This document shows positions 10,407 through 21,309 of a DNA stretch of 64,000 nucleotides, piece after piece; position 1 is the first letter of the stretch, and the number at the start of each line of letters is the position of its first letter. The position numbers and the translations under genes were made by a program. The notes under the pieces are model-generated. The model was not told the DNA's origin and searched no databases. It saw only the letters and a list, made by a program, of their open reading frames with translations. The stretch is from Atrichornis clamosus. Lineage: Eukaryota > Chordata > Aves > Passeriformes > Menuridae. The stretch covers positions 124,001 through 188,000 of the forward strand of contig WBMZ01006375.1 in the NCBI GenBank assembly GCA_013400975.1. Direction: 5' to 3'.

Positions 10407-12960
10407 AAGTATAATAACATCTATTGACATATCAGTCATTAAAAATGTTAATGAAGTCAAGAAAGTAAAAAAGCCAAGGCTTTATCTGTGGCTTAAGATG
10501 AATTGGTTTTGCAATATTTAGTATTTTTTAGAGCGCTAGAGCAGTATTGATTTACCTGATCACTTTAGTTATAGCAAAAGTCTGTAGATTGCAGACCTTC
10601 TTGTGTTGGATTTTTTTTTTTCCCCTTCAAATTATAGTAAATGAGGAGTTATGATTAGTAAGTGGCTTGTTGGAATTACTGCACAGCTTTCTAGAGAAGC
10701 TGTAATTTGTAAATGAGGCTTGTGAAGATGGGAATGGGCCCAGTCTCGACTGTGTTGTTGTAATTAGTCTGCAGAAGGGAACGTTGTGATGCAGCATAGC
10801 CCAAATCAGTGTGTTTTGCCTGTCCTGCGTTCTTTTGTCTTCCTGCTGATTGGAGGAGGCCCAGGTAAAGCCTACACGGATGGTAGGGCACAGGGTGTCT
10901 TGCTTGATTACTGGCAACTTACAGTTGTACAGAAGCATACATTCATCTTTTTTTTCTGATGGTGGGTGATATATTTGGGGAAAAAAGCTACACTTGAAAC
11001 TTGCAGCTGACAGTGCCTACATTCACAAAGTAATTAGTGCAGCAGCTGATAGGCTTTGCCCTAGCTTGTGTATAGGTTACTGACCACAGATGCTTGGCTA
11101 TTGATGGCATGATTAATGGATCCTGTCTGTCATCAAGCCTTGGATGGGGTTATTAGTATTAAAAAAACCCCTAAATTACACATTCTAATATAGTGGTTCT
11201 GTTAGTAATTAGAGAGGAATTAAATTGTTAAACAATTATTAAAAATTTGTAGAAATATCTACAGCTCTGCAAGCATCATGTGTGGGGAATCAGGCCTCCA
11301 GTACTGTAAGGAAAAATTTGTGATCTCCTGCATATATATCTTCTCAGTCTCAATTTAGTAACTTCCCTTCCTCAATTTAGTAAGCTCCCTTACAGCACTA
11401 CAAATGAGTTTAGTGTTCTCTGGAGGCCTTTCTGGATATGACAGCCATACAAAATGCAGGCTCTGACAACAGAGAGGGTTCCCTTCCTGCTCGGAGGAAG
11501 GGCTGCCTTCTTCACACTGCACAAAGTTGAACCAAGAGTGGGAATGCAACAGAGAAAATCTATAGGGCAATTTAATGGGAAGTGCCGACTGGAAGCAGCA
11601 TCAACATTATCACTTAGAACTGAAGGATGGTCCCAGAAAATCTTCCATCCTGCTGTTATAAATTCACCTTAATGAGCAGCAAACAAAAGGTTGCCAAGGA
11701 TGGTTGTGACTGATTGCTGACAAAGTTGTGGTTGCTGCAGCTGGCCAGGCTCCTGCTGGCAAAAGACATAATATGTATTGCTGCAGGTCATAGAATGGTA
11801 AATGAACACTTACTGCCTCCGTGGCAAGTGGATTGATTATTGTGTCCACCTGCAAACAGGTCTGCCTTTGTTTTACAAGTAAATGTATTTGCTCCTGCTG
11901 TGTTGAAGTCAGAGATGAGTTCAGATACACAGAGCTCGAAGCAAAGATGAGAGTGGTGCGTACAGGAGCTTGTTTCAGCTTCTACAAAATGGCCTGTCAA
12001 GTGCATATATATAAATAAATGACTGTGTGTAAATGTATTATTTTTTTCTTGCAAATGTGATTTTATTTTTCATGGGTCAGCGTACCTAGAATGTTGATCT
12101 AAGATAACAGACAATATTTGATTGCTAGGCACTGACTTCACATCAGAATCTGGGGTCTGATAAAAAGGTTTCTGTTGATAAATACTATCCTTAATACATT
12201 TTAGGTTTCTTAGTACACTTGAGAAAAAGGCAAGTGCAAGAAAGCCTACTTGAAAAAATTTTCTGTTTGGAGCCTGAGATGTGCAGATCTTTTCTTAACT
12301 AAAATGCAACACCCATTGCCTAAAATGGGAATTTGAGTACTTCCAAAGGGTATATTCACTGCTGTGCAACCAGAAAGGAGGGAGGGATGCTGTCAGCTGA
12401 GATGCATGGCCAGTGGGATTTCTGGGGAGTGCAGAGACAGGTGTGCTTAAATCAGCACGAGCTGTGGTACTGCTCAACCTGATTTGGGGAATAAACCCCT
12501 TGAAATAATGATTCATCCCTCACTGGGCCAAATATATGTGGTAATTGACTCTGTAGCTGTAGCGCGTTCAGGATGTGGGCTGGTGAAGTTCAAGGCCCAG
12601 ATCTGCTTGACACGACGCCTTTGTCTCAGGTATCTGCTTAGGCTACTGGACTGTGAACTGTTCTACGAAAGCACTTTGCAAAATTCTCAAGGCTTTCATC
12701 TTTCTTCAATACAGAATGGAAAGTATTTTCCAACTCTTAAATGAAATACAGTTCTTGTTTTTGTGCCAGCCACAACTGTAACTTCTGGCAAGAGCCAGTT
12801 TGGACTCCAGTCAGCACCAGGATCAGGGAGAACAGAGAAGTGGCCTAAAGCTTGATCTGCCACCCCACCTCCAGAGCTGTGTCAGGCATGCTGGGACCTG
12901 AGCCCTGCATGTGTCGTGCATGTGCTTCCCTTAATTAAGTCTGACAGGGGACTGAGAGAT
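10407..12960. other. Noncoding DNA, no gene seen
   Basis: Single-copy-looking sequence with a run of 11 T near 10611, a small tandem duplication at 11349-11392, and an A7C4 junction at 11161-11171. Short open frames on both strands show no recognisable domain. Confidence 0.6.
11349..11392. repeat. 22-bp tandem duplication
   Basis: The unit beginning 'ctcaatttagtaa' is repeated with a 22-base period. The two copies differ by one or two bases, which suggests a fairly recent slippage event. Confidence 0.8.
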
Positions 12961-12997
12961 ACCATGTTCTGTTGAAAAGATTTTCTTAGAACATGGT
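12961..12997. repeat. Near-perfect 37-nt hairpin
   Basis: Outer arms 'accatgttct' (12961-12970) and 'agaacatggt' (12988-12997) are exact reverse complements. Inside them 'gaaaa' and 'ttttc' also pair, leaving only a small internal bulge (gtt/tt) and a two-base loop. The arms contain TGTTCT and AGAACA steroid-receptor half sites, but the spacing does not make a standard palindromic response element. The stem is too short to be a typical microRNA precursor. Confidence 0.75.
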
Positions 12998-13135
12998 TGG
13001 GCTTTTTTTTCCCAGTTAAAGGCATTAGTACATATTCTTCACATGTTCATCCATATGCATGTTTACATATATCTAATATACATCCTGCAAATCCAAATCT
13101 TTTTGCAGATTGTGTCTTTGAGCTGTTTACAATGA

Positions 13136-13203
13136 GGTATTTTTTGGAGGGGTTTTTTTGGCTCTCTCTAGAAATCCTTGCTCAGGATCCTCTACCATGT
13201 TCT
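13136..13203 (+). repeat. Copy 1 of a 68-bp direct repeat
   Basis: This segment matches 14120-14188 closely. The shared core includes 'ctctagaaatccttgctcag' and continues through 'gatcct' into 'catgttct'. I count roughly five differences across the unit. It begins in a GGGG-T7 tract. I do not recognise it as a named transposon family. Confidence 0.8.
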
Positions 13204-14119
13204 CATGTGCTAACATGGAGCATATTTGCCGTGTTCAAAACGGGACTGATGTGCTTGTACTGTGGTGAAAACAGCCTAGCGCTGAATTATCAGGGGTGTA
13301 TAAGGAGCTGATGCCCTAGCTGTGTCACTGGAAAGCAATTTTTCTCCAGAAACTGTCAACCAAGTGATTTTTAAATTGTGTTAGGTAAGAACAAGGAGCT
13401 ACATCCAAACATCTTAGATGTAATTGCTTTTAAAAGTATTCCTAATGTGGAACAACTGTCTTGTAGGGAAGTGATAGTAAATTATGTGAGGGAGTGGGGA
13501 CTCAAACAAATCAGGGCAACCTTTAAAACAAAGCAAAATAAATGCTTGCCTGGATCTGTGTCAGTGGGAGGCCACTGCAACCCCACAGCAGTTAATTTGT
13601 TTAGCATGTTGCTGCTGTTATGCTAATTAGGTATTTCTTGAACTGTTCCAAGTCTGTTCCAAGTTTCAAAACTTCTTTCTTTCTCTTAAAAAAAGAAAAG
13701 ACAGATGAAAGTTTCTCGAAAGTGTACAATTCTAGGCTGCATGTGTCTTTCTCTGTGCTTGACTTTTGCAACCACTACAAAGCTCATTTTCTCTTTTTTG
13801 TTAAAAACACTGTGGTAGCACTGGGTCAACCTCAAAAGCACAAAATTAACTGAACTGTATTAAATTATAAGGGTTTCAGTGCTTAAACAGAATCTACAGT
13901 TTTGCTGAGGAAGGGCCTCTGCTGCATTTTCTGAAGGGACCCTCCAGAGGTGTGGGGTAGTGGTGGAGCCCACTGACTTTTCAAACCTGTAGGATAATAG
14001 GTTAGGGGGTTGACATTTACTGTCAAAACATTATTTGGTCAGTCCAAAGATCAAGGAGTAAAATGCTTTGGTCTTGATTTTTCTTTTTTTTCTCCCAGCA
14101 CATATTTCTGTCATATCCA
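13204..14119. other. Spacer between the two 68-bp direct repeats
   Basis: About 0.9 kb of AT-rich sequence lies between the direct repeats. I see no terminal inverted repeats, coding remnant or other duplicated portion, so only the 68-bp unit appears shared. Confidence 0.5.
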
Positions 14120-14188
14120 GGTAGTTTTTGGTTGGGGTTTTTTTGGCTTTCTCTAGAAATCCTTGCTCAGGATCCTATATCATGTTCT
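14120..14188 (+). repeat. Copy 2 of a 68-bp direct repeat
   Basis: Same orientation as the copy at 13136-13203, offset by about 985 bases. It could be a small local duplication, or two copies of an unnamed low-copy dispersed repeat. Confidence 0.8.
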
Positions 14189-15229
14189 ACTGTTGAGCTT
14201 TCTGCTTCTCCTTCTGTATCACACTTAAAAGACTGTTAAGCACATATCACTCTAGTATGACAGTTTGGAGGTTTTTTGTATTAGCACTCTAAAAAGAAAT
14301 TACTTTCAAGCTACCTTCAGTCTCAGTGTTAGTAGAGTGGTGCCAGTTTGCATTCAGAATGTCAAACTCTAGTTGTTGGCAATGATAAATCTTCATGCCT
14401 GGTTCAGACTGTTATAGGCAGCATGCCCTCTTGCAGACATCAAATTCAGGTGCAGCTGAATTTGCCTTCGTTCTTGCATGCTGAAAATTCCAGTTGGGAT
14501 CTACGAGTCTCCATATCAGGCCTGTAAATGTTGCACTTTGTGTTCAGAAAAAAGACACTAATCTACAGCTGTGTTTGGATGTGTAATGCCACAGTGGGGT
14601 AAATCTGGAGCAGTGTCAGTGGTTTAGCTTTTTACCCTTGCACAGGGGTAAAGCCACCTCTCTGCTTTGTGAATCTTGTTTGAAGGAATCTCCTCTCAGT
14701 GTTACTGTCTTACTGTGCTGCCTCAGGAGTCCCAAATGGCTTTAATAGCTTCAAATCCAGTTGGGCATTGTAAGAACAGCCTTTGAGCTAGTGAATCTTT
14801 ATTTATGTAAAGGACTTGGCCATGAGGAAAATTCCCTTCCATAAAATGCACTGGTAGCCATCAATTGCCCTCCCTATTGGAGGCAAGCGTGAGGCAAAAC
14901 AGAAGCTAAGTAAGACTGCAGTAGCAGTAATTACCTAGGTGCTTGTTTAACCAGGCAGCAAGTAATGAAGTCAGGGACTGTAATGTCACATCAACTACAT
15001 TACCTCATTTTCTTCTCTTGCAGACACAGGGAGGTTAAAAATAATGAGCCTGTCTGCCTCTCCCCATACCCCTGAGCACATTGAATCACAAGCACCTTCT
15101 TTCTAAAACAAATTTATTTCTTGCCTGCCTCCTACCCAACAAAGACTTGCCTGTGATGAATACCAGACTTCACAGCATATTTGTCAAAGTGGTACACCTG
15201 TGAGGGTTCCAGCACAAGATAAATTTTGG
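14189..15229. other. Noncoding DNA, no gene seen
   Basis: AT-rich, apparently single-copy sequence. I see no repeat, RNA gene or exon signal to report. Confidence 0.6.
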
Positions 15230-15440
15230 CAGGCCAAGGGAGTAGAGGGAGGTACCAGGCGAGGAATAAATCTTTGTGTGTTAACACCAGACTGCGAATG
15301 AGCGTTCTCCTCCCCAGAATCGCTCCTCTGACAAGTTATGATAAATTACACTCTTTGTTGACACCTTCATCGTGTTATTTATGGCTCGTTAATTGAACCG
15401 AAAAGGAGACTTGTAGCACAGCAGGGGGATCGCACAATAC
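15230..15440. promoter_or_regulatory. Possible cis-regulatory element (homeodomain/Cdx-like sites)
   Basis: The segment combines 'tgttatttatggctcg' (a Cdx/Hox-like TTTATGG core) with 'cgttaattgaacc' (a homeodomain TTAATTG core). A weak CTCF-like 'cagcaggggga' follows near 15417-15428. It keeps CpGs in otherwise CpG-poor DNA. This mix resembles conserved vertebrate enhancers, but conservation cannot be seen from one sequence, so the call is an inference. Confidence 0.2.
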
Positions 15441-16990
15441 TTTTCCAGTAGGCTGGAACCTGCACCAAAGGAAAAAAAAGGGGAGGAAAAAGGTAAAGTA
15501 ATATATGCACATGTGTACTCTTCACTGAAAAGAACTGGCTGCTGTGACAGACCAGTCCAGAATTGTAGCAACTGCTCTCAGTCCTCTCAGAAACGTTCCC
15601 TTCCAGTCCTCCTGGATCTTGCGCTTGGGAGCCTGGATGTTTGTCTTGTGTTTCCTTTGATCCTTGTGTCTGCGCTGCTCTGTGCGTTGCTGAAGCGTGG
15701 GTTGTCAATCCCATATGAAGGCAAGCCTTCCCTAGAAGACCATCCCTCACTTCCCTAACAGCAGATTTCCCTGCTCTTTCCTAGGTCTCTCTTGCCTGGA
15801 GTGACATGCTGATAAGATAGAGGGTGAAAAAGAGGATGCTGGTGTGACACCACAAAAGTATCGCATTTCTACAGCAACACACATTTCTGTTCTTTTTGAG
15901 CAATGTATGCCTGATTCAGAAACACTCATTTGGGGAACCTCCCAGCTCTGCCACTGCTGAGGGCAAGGTCTTTTTACCAAACATCCTATTGTGGCAGCAT
16001 GGGCGGGCATTTTCTCTGAGAAGGAGTCGTGTAAACAGGAAAGGGAGAGGTGCAGCATCTGAGCGGGTGGCTCTCCACACTTGTTGTGCAAGAGTTGTCT
16101 GCAGGAAATATAGCTGTAAGTCATTGTGGGGGATGATAAAAGAGAGAGAACAAAATCTTCTGCGGATAAATACTGAGGCAGACAGGCTTGCTTCTGTGAA
16201 GAATTATAGATTTGATGCTGAGTCTGAAGTGGTTCTAACAAGCTATGTCCTAAAAGAAAATTAAGTAAACTGACGCCTGAGAGTATTTATCATGCATGAG
16301 TATTTTGAGAAAAGGCAGAATGCTCCAAGAAAGGAATGTGTTTTTCTATCAAAGGATTCTGAGATAATCATTCAGCTCCTTGCTGGGAGATGCCATCTGA
16401 AATTCTCACATTTCCATAGCAGTATGAGTAGCATCATTTATGGATTTGTTGTTTGGGCTCCTCTCAAAGGAGCCAGGTCCTTCTGTAGTGGCAAGGTCGG
16501 GAGTTTCTTAAAACAGTGAGTGACAGGTGCCTTGTTAGTAGGGTCTAGAAGAGGGGGTGGTAGGGGCTGGGTGTTGAGAGATCTGAGATTCACTTTGACA
16601 TAGTTCCTTAATCGTCTTTGCAGGTGCAGTCAAACTTCTTGAAACTCCTGGCTTTGGTGTGTGTCTTTTTTCAGGTGTGAAATAAAGTTTTACTGAGCTA
16701 GAGATTGAGCAAGTGATTTGGCAGGGATAGAATTTAACCCGATAATGAAAATTACTTCCTCTTCTGATAGCTTTCCAGCCTCCCAAGTGAAATACAGGTG
16801 CAGTTTCTTTATGTTGCTCCCTAAGGATTTCCTGCTGTAGGGCCAGCTTCTCCCGTGTGCCGTTCTGTCTGTGGGGAAGACACTGTCTTTTGCCAAGCTC
16901 TTGGTAGGTGGTACCCAGTTCCTGTGTATGCAGCTCACCCCTGCTGCCCATTCGAAGACTGGCCATGTTCCTGAGTGGAAGAGTGGCCTC
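15441..16990. other. Noncoding DNA with overlapping chance open frames
   Basis: Open frames of 120-180 codons occur here on both strands (for example 15747-16241 and 16535-17077, minus). They overlap each other, show no recognisable domain and lack an obvious splice or promoter context. I do not call a gene. Confidence 0.5.
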
Positions 16991-16999
16991 TGTGACTGG

Positions 17000-17680
17000 G
17001 CCTGGGATGTCCAGTGTCCATGGTTTCGGAGCCTCGGCCCTGTGTGTGCAGCCTGGGCGGTGCTGCTTGCTGAGCACCGGCCGTGCCGCAGCTGCTGGCT
17101 GGAGGGCTCTGCTGTGTCAGGGATGGAGCTGGAACTCTGCACACGGGCTGGGCTGGGACTCCCTGACGGGTGCCAGAGCTTTGGAGCGAGTATGGAACAC
17201 GGTGACAGGCTGTGGTGGTGCGGGGCCTCACATCCCGCTCCCGCTGGCTGTGTTCCCCGCAGAGCCCGCCCTTCTCTCCAAGGATGTTGACGGGAACAGC
17301 CCCGGCACTGCCCCTGTCAGGTCTGCTTCCTCTCCGCTGTTGGTGCACGATGTTACTACAAGAGTTAAAGCAGTGTAGTGGCGCGGTGCGTGTGGAGGCA
17401 GTGGGAATGCTCTATTTATAGCGCTGCTCTCCCTTAGCTCCCAGGGAGTTGTCGCCTGCGTGCTGCAGAAGGAGCCTCCGAGCGCACTCCGGGTGCGGGT
17501 GGGTGCAGCAGACCCGGCTGCCACTCGCCGTGGGGCTCTCTCCTGCTGTCCTGAGGGCCCAGGAGCCTCTCGGGCGGTGGCGTGGTCGGGAATGGCGGTG
17601 CCTGCCGGGCGGCTGCCGTCAGGGGCTCACTCCTGTCTGCGGGGCTGCCAGGAACAGATGCTGCTGTCTCATTTCCCTGT
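17000..17680. promoter_or_regulatory. GC-rich block, possible small promoter or enhancer
   Basis: About 0.7 kb that is markedly GC-richer than the flanks, with scattered CpGs that are densest at about 17380-17600. It contains a TATA/MEF2-like box at 17412-17421. Such a block could be a minor promoter, an enhancer or just a GC-rich island. Open frames on both strands across it are expected from its composition and show no domain. Orientation is not determined. Confidence 0.3.
17412..17421 (+). promoter_or_regulatory. TATA-like / MEF2-like box
   Basis: CTATTTATAG is a perfect match to the MEF2 consensus YTAWWWWTAR and also contains a TATA-like core. It is embedded in a GC-rich block, which makes a promoter role more plausible here than for the identical decamer at 2001-2010 in AT-rich DNA. 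Confidence 0.3.
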
Positions 17681-17689
17681 AGGTCTTTA

Positions 17690-20600
17690 ATGCATTCTAT
17701 TCGAGTTTATGTAAAAGCAATGTGATTTGGCTTGTAATCATAACAAAGATGAACTTCTGTTGCTGTTGTTTGGATCTAGAGAATAGGGTCATTAAGAGCA
17801 AGGGAGCATCAGACACAAAATATAAGGACGTTTGCTGTTTCACATGGCAGCCCAGCCCCGTGGTAAGTGGCAGCAGTCTCTGTTGGTTACTTTCCTGTGC
17901 CTAATTCCTCGGTTAGCAAAGTCACTGCTGCCAACAAGGATGTGATATCAGCAGAGCTCCTGGTCCAAAAGGGTTTCAGTTTATCACTTGATCCATTGCC
18001 AGGGTCCTTCCCCAGCCGCACTCCCCAGAGCATCCCCACAGCAAGGGAAAACCCTGAGGGAAAACCTGCACCCTGTAGTTTGCTGGGTTTTGCCACCTTC
18101 TGGAGCAGGAGTTCTGCACTGAATAGGTTTCATGTTTAAATACTGAAAAATGTTTTTACATTCTGTTCCGACCTGAAATGTAATCTGGAGGCCTGATACA
18201 CTGGTTTCTCAGGGATCTGTCCAGTGCTGGAAGGCGTCCTGCTCCCTTCCTGCTCACCCTGCCTCTTTTCTTCTTTGGTGTAGTAACTTAAATGTGAGGG
18301 TTGCCTACAGGCCTTCTGTGCTTCACACCATGGGCTGTATTGCCAAAATATTAGCAGCTACTTCTGCAGCCAGGAAATGGAACCTTGCAGGTTGAGTTGG
18401 AGCGAGGGGAAGGAAACCACACAGATAGGAAAAGTCTGAGAGAAAGCAAGTAGGGAAAAAAAGTTTGCTGCAGGCTGCTTTCAACCATCAGTTCTGAAAA
18501 CAGCTGTAACATCCAGTTCTACTGAAGTAGGGCAGAACCACCTCCAGCACAGTATCCTGCTCTCTCGTCTTCATTTTTTAGCTGGGAGCTCGGTGCTTGG
18601 AAAGACCTTTTGTTTTGTCATTTTGTAGTTGTGCCCATCCTGTAGCATTTTCTCCCCAGCCAGCTGGGTTTTGTTTTCAGTTACAACACTGTGGGATTTG
18701 GTTTTTTTACAGTAACAAACAAATTGAGCATTATGATATTTTTTCAAATGATTCACTGACAAGTCACCTTTCCCCTTAATTTTTGATTAAAAGGTACTTG
18801 TAGCAACATAGACCATGTTATTAGCACATTAAACAGATTCATGAATGAGGGGCTTTCACTGAAATAGCCTTGAGGAGCTGCTGCTTTCTCATCACTCCTT
18901 CAGACTTCCCTGGCTGTCAGTTTTCCAGGATTTTGGCTAAGTACACTCATTTTGGCTCACTGCTGCAACCATTGGTATGCATTTGCAGCATATCATGGTG
19001 AGTGTGGTAGAATATCAGTATGAGATGAGGAGCTGCAGTGAAATAATTCTAGTTTAATACTGCATCCAAGTTAATTTATGTCAGCTATTTTTCCTTCTTT
19101 GCTGATGAGACCTGAAGTTCACACATGGTGTCTTGTCTTTGTCCGTAACAGGCAGAATCTGAAAATTCTTTTTTGTTGTTTGTCATGAACTTTCTTGTTC
19201 AGTCTTTCACTGCCCTGAGACAGTTGTGAGCTTTCCAGTTTTTAGTTTTTATTTTTATTGATCATATTATTGGCACACTTGAATTGACATTCTGCATATT
19301 GGTATGTGCCCATTGCTTCATGTCCAGATGTTCGTACCACGGCTTAACCCTCTCAGCGTGCCAAGACAGCACCACCTCTTGGGCTTCAAATCCTCCAGCC
19401 GTGGGAGAGGCTCCCCTGAATTAATGCTCTCAAATGAGGCCATGAACTGCAAACTGGAGATCACTGGGGAGAAACAGTTCACAGAATTTATGTAGCCTCA
19501 TCGGCCTTTAATTCCTGGACCACCTGTGCATAGATGAGGCAGATACAGCCAGTGACATGTCACTGTCTCAATATTGAAGCTGCTTTTTTCCACAGCTGCC
19601 TCGGTGTTCTTGTGCCTGTGACGCAACTGGAAACCGAGTACCTTGTGGTAATGAATGTACCAGAAAGAGGGGTAGTAGCACTGGTGTCTGTCTTCAGATT
19701 CAGCAATTAAAGTGTAAAATGAAAATAATTTTTCTTTTTATGCACTAAAATTCTTCAGCGAACGGGTGACATTTGAACAATTTGAACAAATGTGTCATCC
19801 TTGATAACAAATAGCAGAATCAACAGCTTTAATCAGCTCATGGGAGGTAAGTGCCACCCACACCACAAAATATTGGCTTCAGTCTCTGGCTTTCTGCACT
19901 GTTGTTCTTTGTTGTTTACAAAGCTAAAGGAGGAGGGAAAAACAACCTCCAGGTCGCTCTTACATAATACTTTGTTTTGCAAGGGTTCTACTAATCATGT
20001 CAATACTGAGCCTCTAGTTTTTGATAATTACATTGGAAATGCCCAGTTTGTACATAGCAATTCCAACTATAATTACCATGAAATTATATAACTACAAATT
20101 ACCCTGTCATGTGGATGGACTAAATAAGCATGTACAGTACCTGCTCTGTGATAACAAATTAGAATTACATGGTTGGTTAACTAGCAGTAATATGAGATTT
20201 TTGAAGTGGCCAACCAAGCTGGCTAGTTGTGTGAGGAGAAAGTGTTGGATTTTTTTCCTGATGCTTGGTTTAGGTTTTAAAATAATAGATTATTTATTTC
20301 CTGATACATCTTTATATGGAAAAAATCCCCCAAACTGTGGCTTGGGGTTTGTTTTTAAGTGGACATTTATATTGTACTGAATCACTTGCTCGGTCACTGC
20401 CAACTGCTGTGTTCATTTGCCTGGGTGCCTGCTGCTTGTGGGACATTGCCTGTTTAATTTGGGGTTTTTTTAGTGTTAGAAAAATACTGCTTTGCTTTTT
20501 TTTAATCAAAGAGCATTTTTTTTATTTGCAGCCAAAAAAAAGTTGGTGGATAAAAGAGCCGTAGAGATTATATACAGGTACAATTTTTTCCTTTGATTAC

Positions 20601-20790
20601 TTTTCATTTGGGGAAGGGGAAAATCAAGTCTGAAACTCATATATGTGACAAAACAGGCTCTTCATTGTGTCAGCATCCCCTTTCAAGACATCCATACTGT
20701 GGTTCTTACAGGCAAAACAGAAATAACATTGGTGTTTCTTAGTTGCACTTAACCTCTGACATGACACCACGGGGAAGAAAGGCACGACTG
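17690..20790. other. Noncoding DNA; one exon-like segment
   Basis: Mostly AT-rich and featureless. It contains the splice-flanked segment listed separately at 19759-19846 and a GGGG-T7 junction at 20461-20471. Confidence 0.55.
19759..19846 (+). other. Exon-like segment with strong splice signals, probably noncoding
   Basis: The segment is preceded by a T-rich tract ending 'aaaattcttcag' and followed by the near-ideal donor 'gggag|gtaagtg'. All three plus-strand frames contain a stop (the third only after about 14 codons), so an internal coding exon is excluded. It could be an exon of a long noncoding RNA, a UTR exon, or an unused pseudo-exon. No partner exon could be identified. Confidence 0.2.
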
Positions 20791-21122
20791 GAAGCCAGAG
20801 ATGGCAGTGCTGGGTCATTTGTTGGTCTAGAGCTGCAGCACCTCAAAGGACGGCGGCCCGTGAAAGGGGGCGCGCGTGGAGGGGGCCGGTGCGGCTCTCC
20901 TTGGAAGCGCAGGTGGCACCCTCCCAAACGCCACACCGGGGCTGCCGGGAGGGCTGGTGCGCTTAGCAATCACACAGGAACAAAGATACAATTAAAAATG
21001 GCTCCTGCACCTCAGCAGACAGCGTCCGGAGGAGGGAGCGGGAGCGGGACGCTGCGGGCAGCGCGCTGGGAGCGGGACGGGCGGTCCCGAGCGGTTCGGC
21101 GCGGCTGCGCTGCCGGCAGCGG

Positions 21123-21136
21123 CCGCCAGGTGGCAG
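21123..21136 (+). promoter_or_regulatory. CTCF-like binding site
   Basis: 'ccgccaggtggcag' matches the CTCF core consensus (CCNSYAGRKGGCRS) very closely, with G+C-rich flanks. CTCF binds such sites at insulators, domain boundaries and promoters. Its position inside the CpG island strengthens the call. Occupancy cannot be seen from sequence. Confidence 0.55.
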
Positions 21137-21224
21137 CACGAAGAAGGTGCAGCCGGCGGGCAGCGCCGTCTGTCCCGGGGCTGCGCTGGGGGAGGAAGGA
21201 ATTGCTGCAGCCGGGACCTGCTGC

Positions 21225-21231
21225 ATGGCGG
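21225..21231 (+). promoter_or_regulatory. YY1-like motif
   Basis: 'atggcgg' preceded by C matches the core of the YY1 consensus, which is common just downstream of vertebrate transcription starts. It is short, so the evidence is limited to its position near the 3' edge of the CpG island. Confidence 0.3.
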
Positions 21232-21309
21232 TTGTAGCGTCGGACTGGACCTATTTCTGGAGCCAGCCTGCGAGAAGATCCGTCCCTCTAATACGCTTGT
21301 CTCACTTCT

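Larger units (their letters stand above)
20800..21300. promoter_or_regulatory. CpG island, candidate promoter or insulator
   Basis: By hand count there are about 46 CpG dinucleotides between 20821 and 21300, in very GC-rich sequence set in AT-rich, CpG-poor surroundings. This is the only clear CpG island in the window. It contains a CTCF-like site at 21123-21136, a YY1-like ATGGCGG at 21225-21231, and an AT-rich internal strip with a SOX-like AACAAAG at about 20981. In birds such islands usually mark promoters, so it may start a gene or noncoding RNA outside or across the window. No recognisable first coding exon is visible. The 33-codon frame from the ATG at 21225 has a weak start context. 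The 164-codon frame at 20743-21237 begins at TTG and looks compositional. Confidence 0.65.

Noticed and set aside
15417..15428. CTCF-like 'cagcaggggga'
   Set aside because: It departs from the consensus at the conserved C after the G run and lacks the leading CC; kept only as a weak note.
15747..17378. Several overlapping open frames of 120-180 codons on both strands
   Set aside because: They overlap in multiple frames, have no family features, and track local GC content.
20743..21237. 164-codon Arg/Gly-rich open frame across the CpG island
   Set aside because: It starts at TTG rather than ATG, and its Arg/Gly/Ala bias follows from GC-rich DNA.
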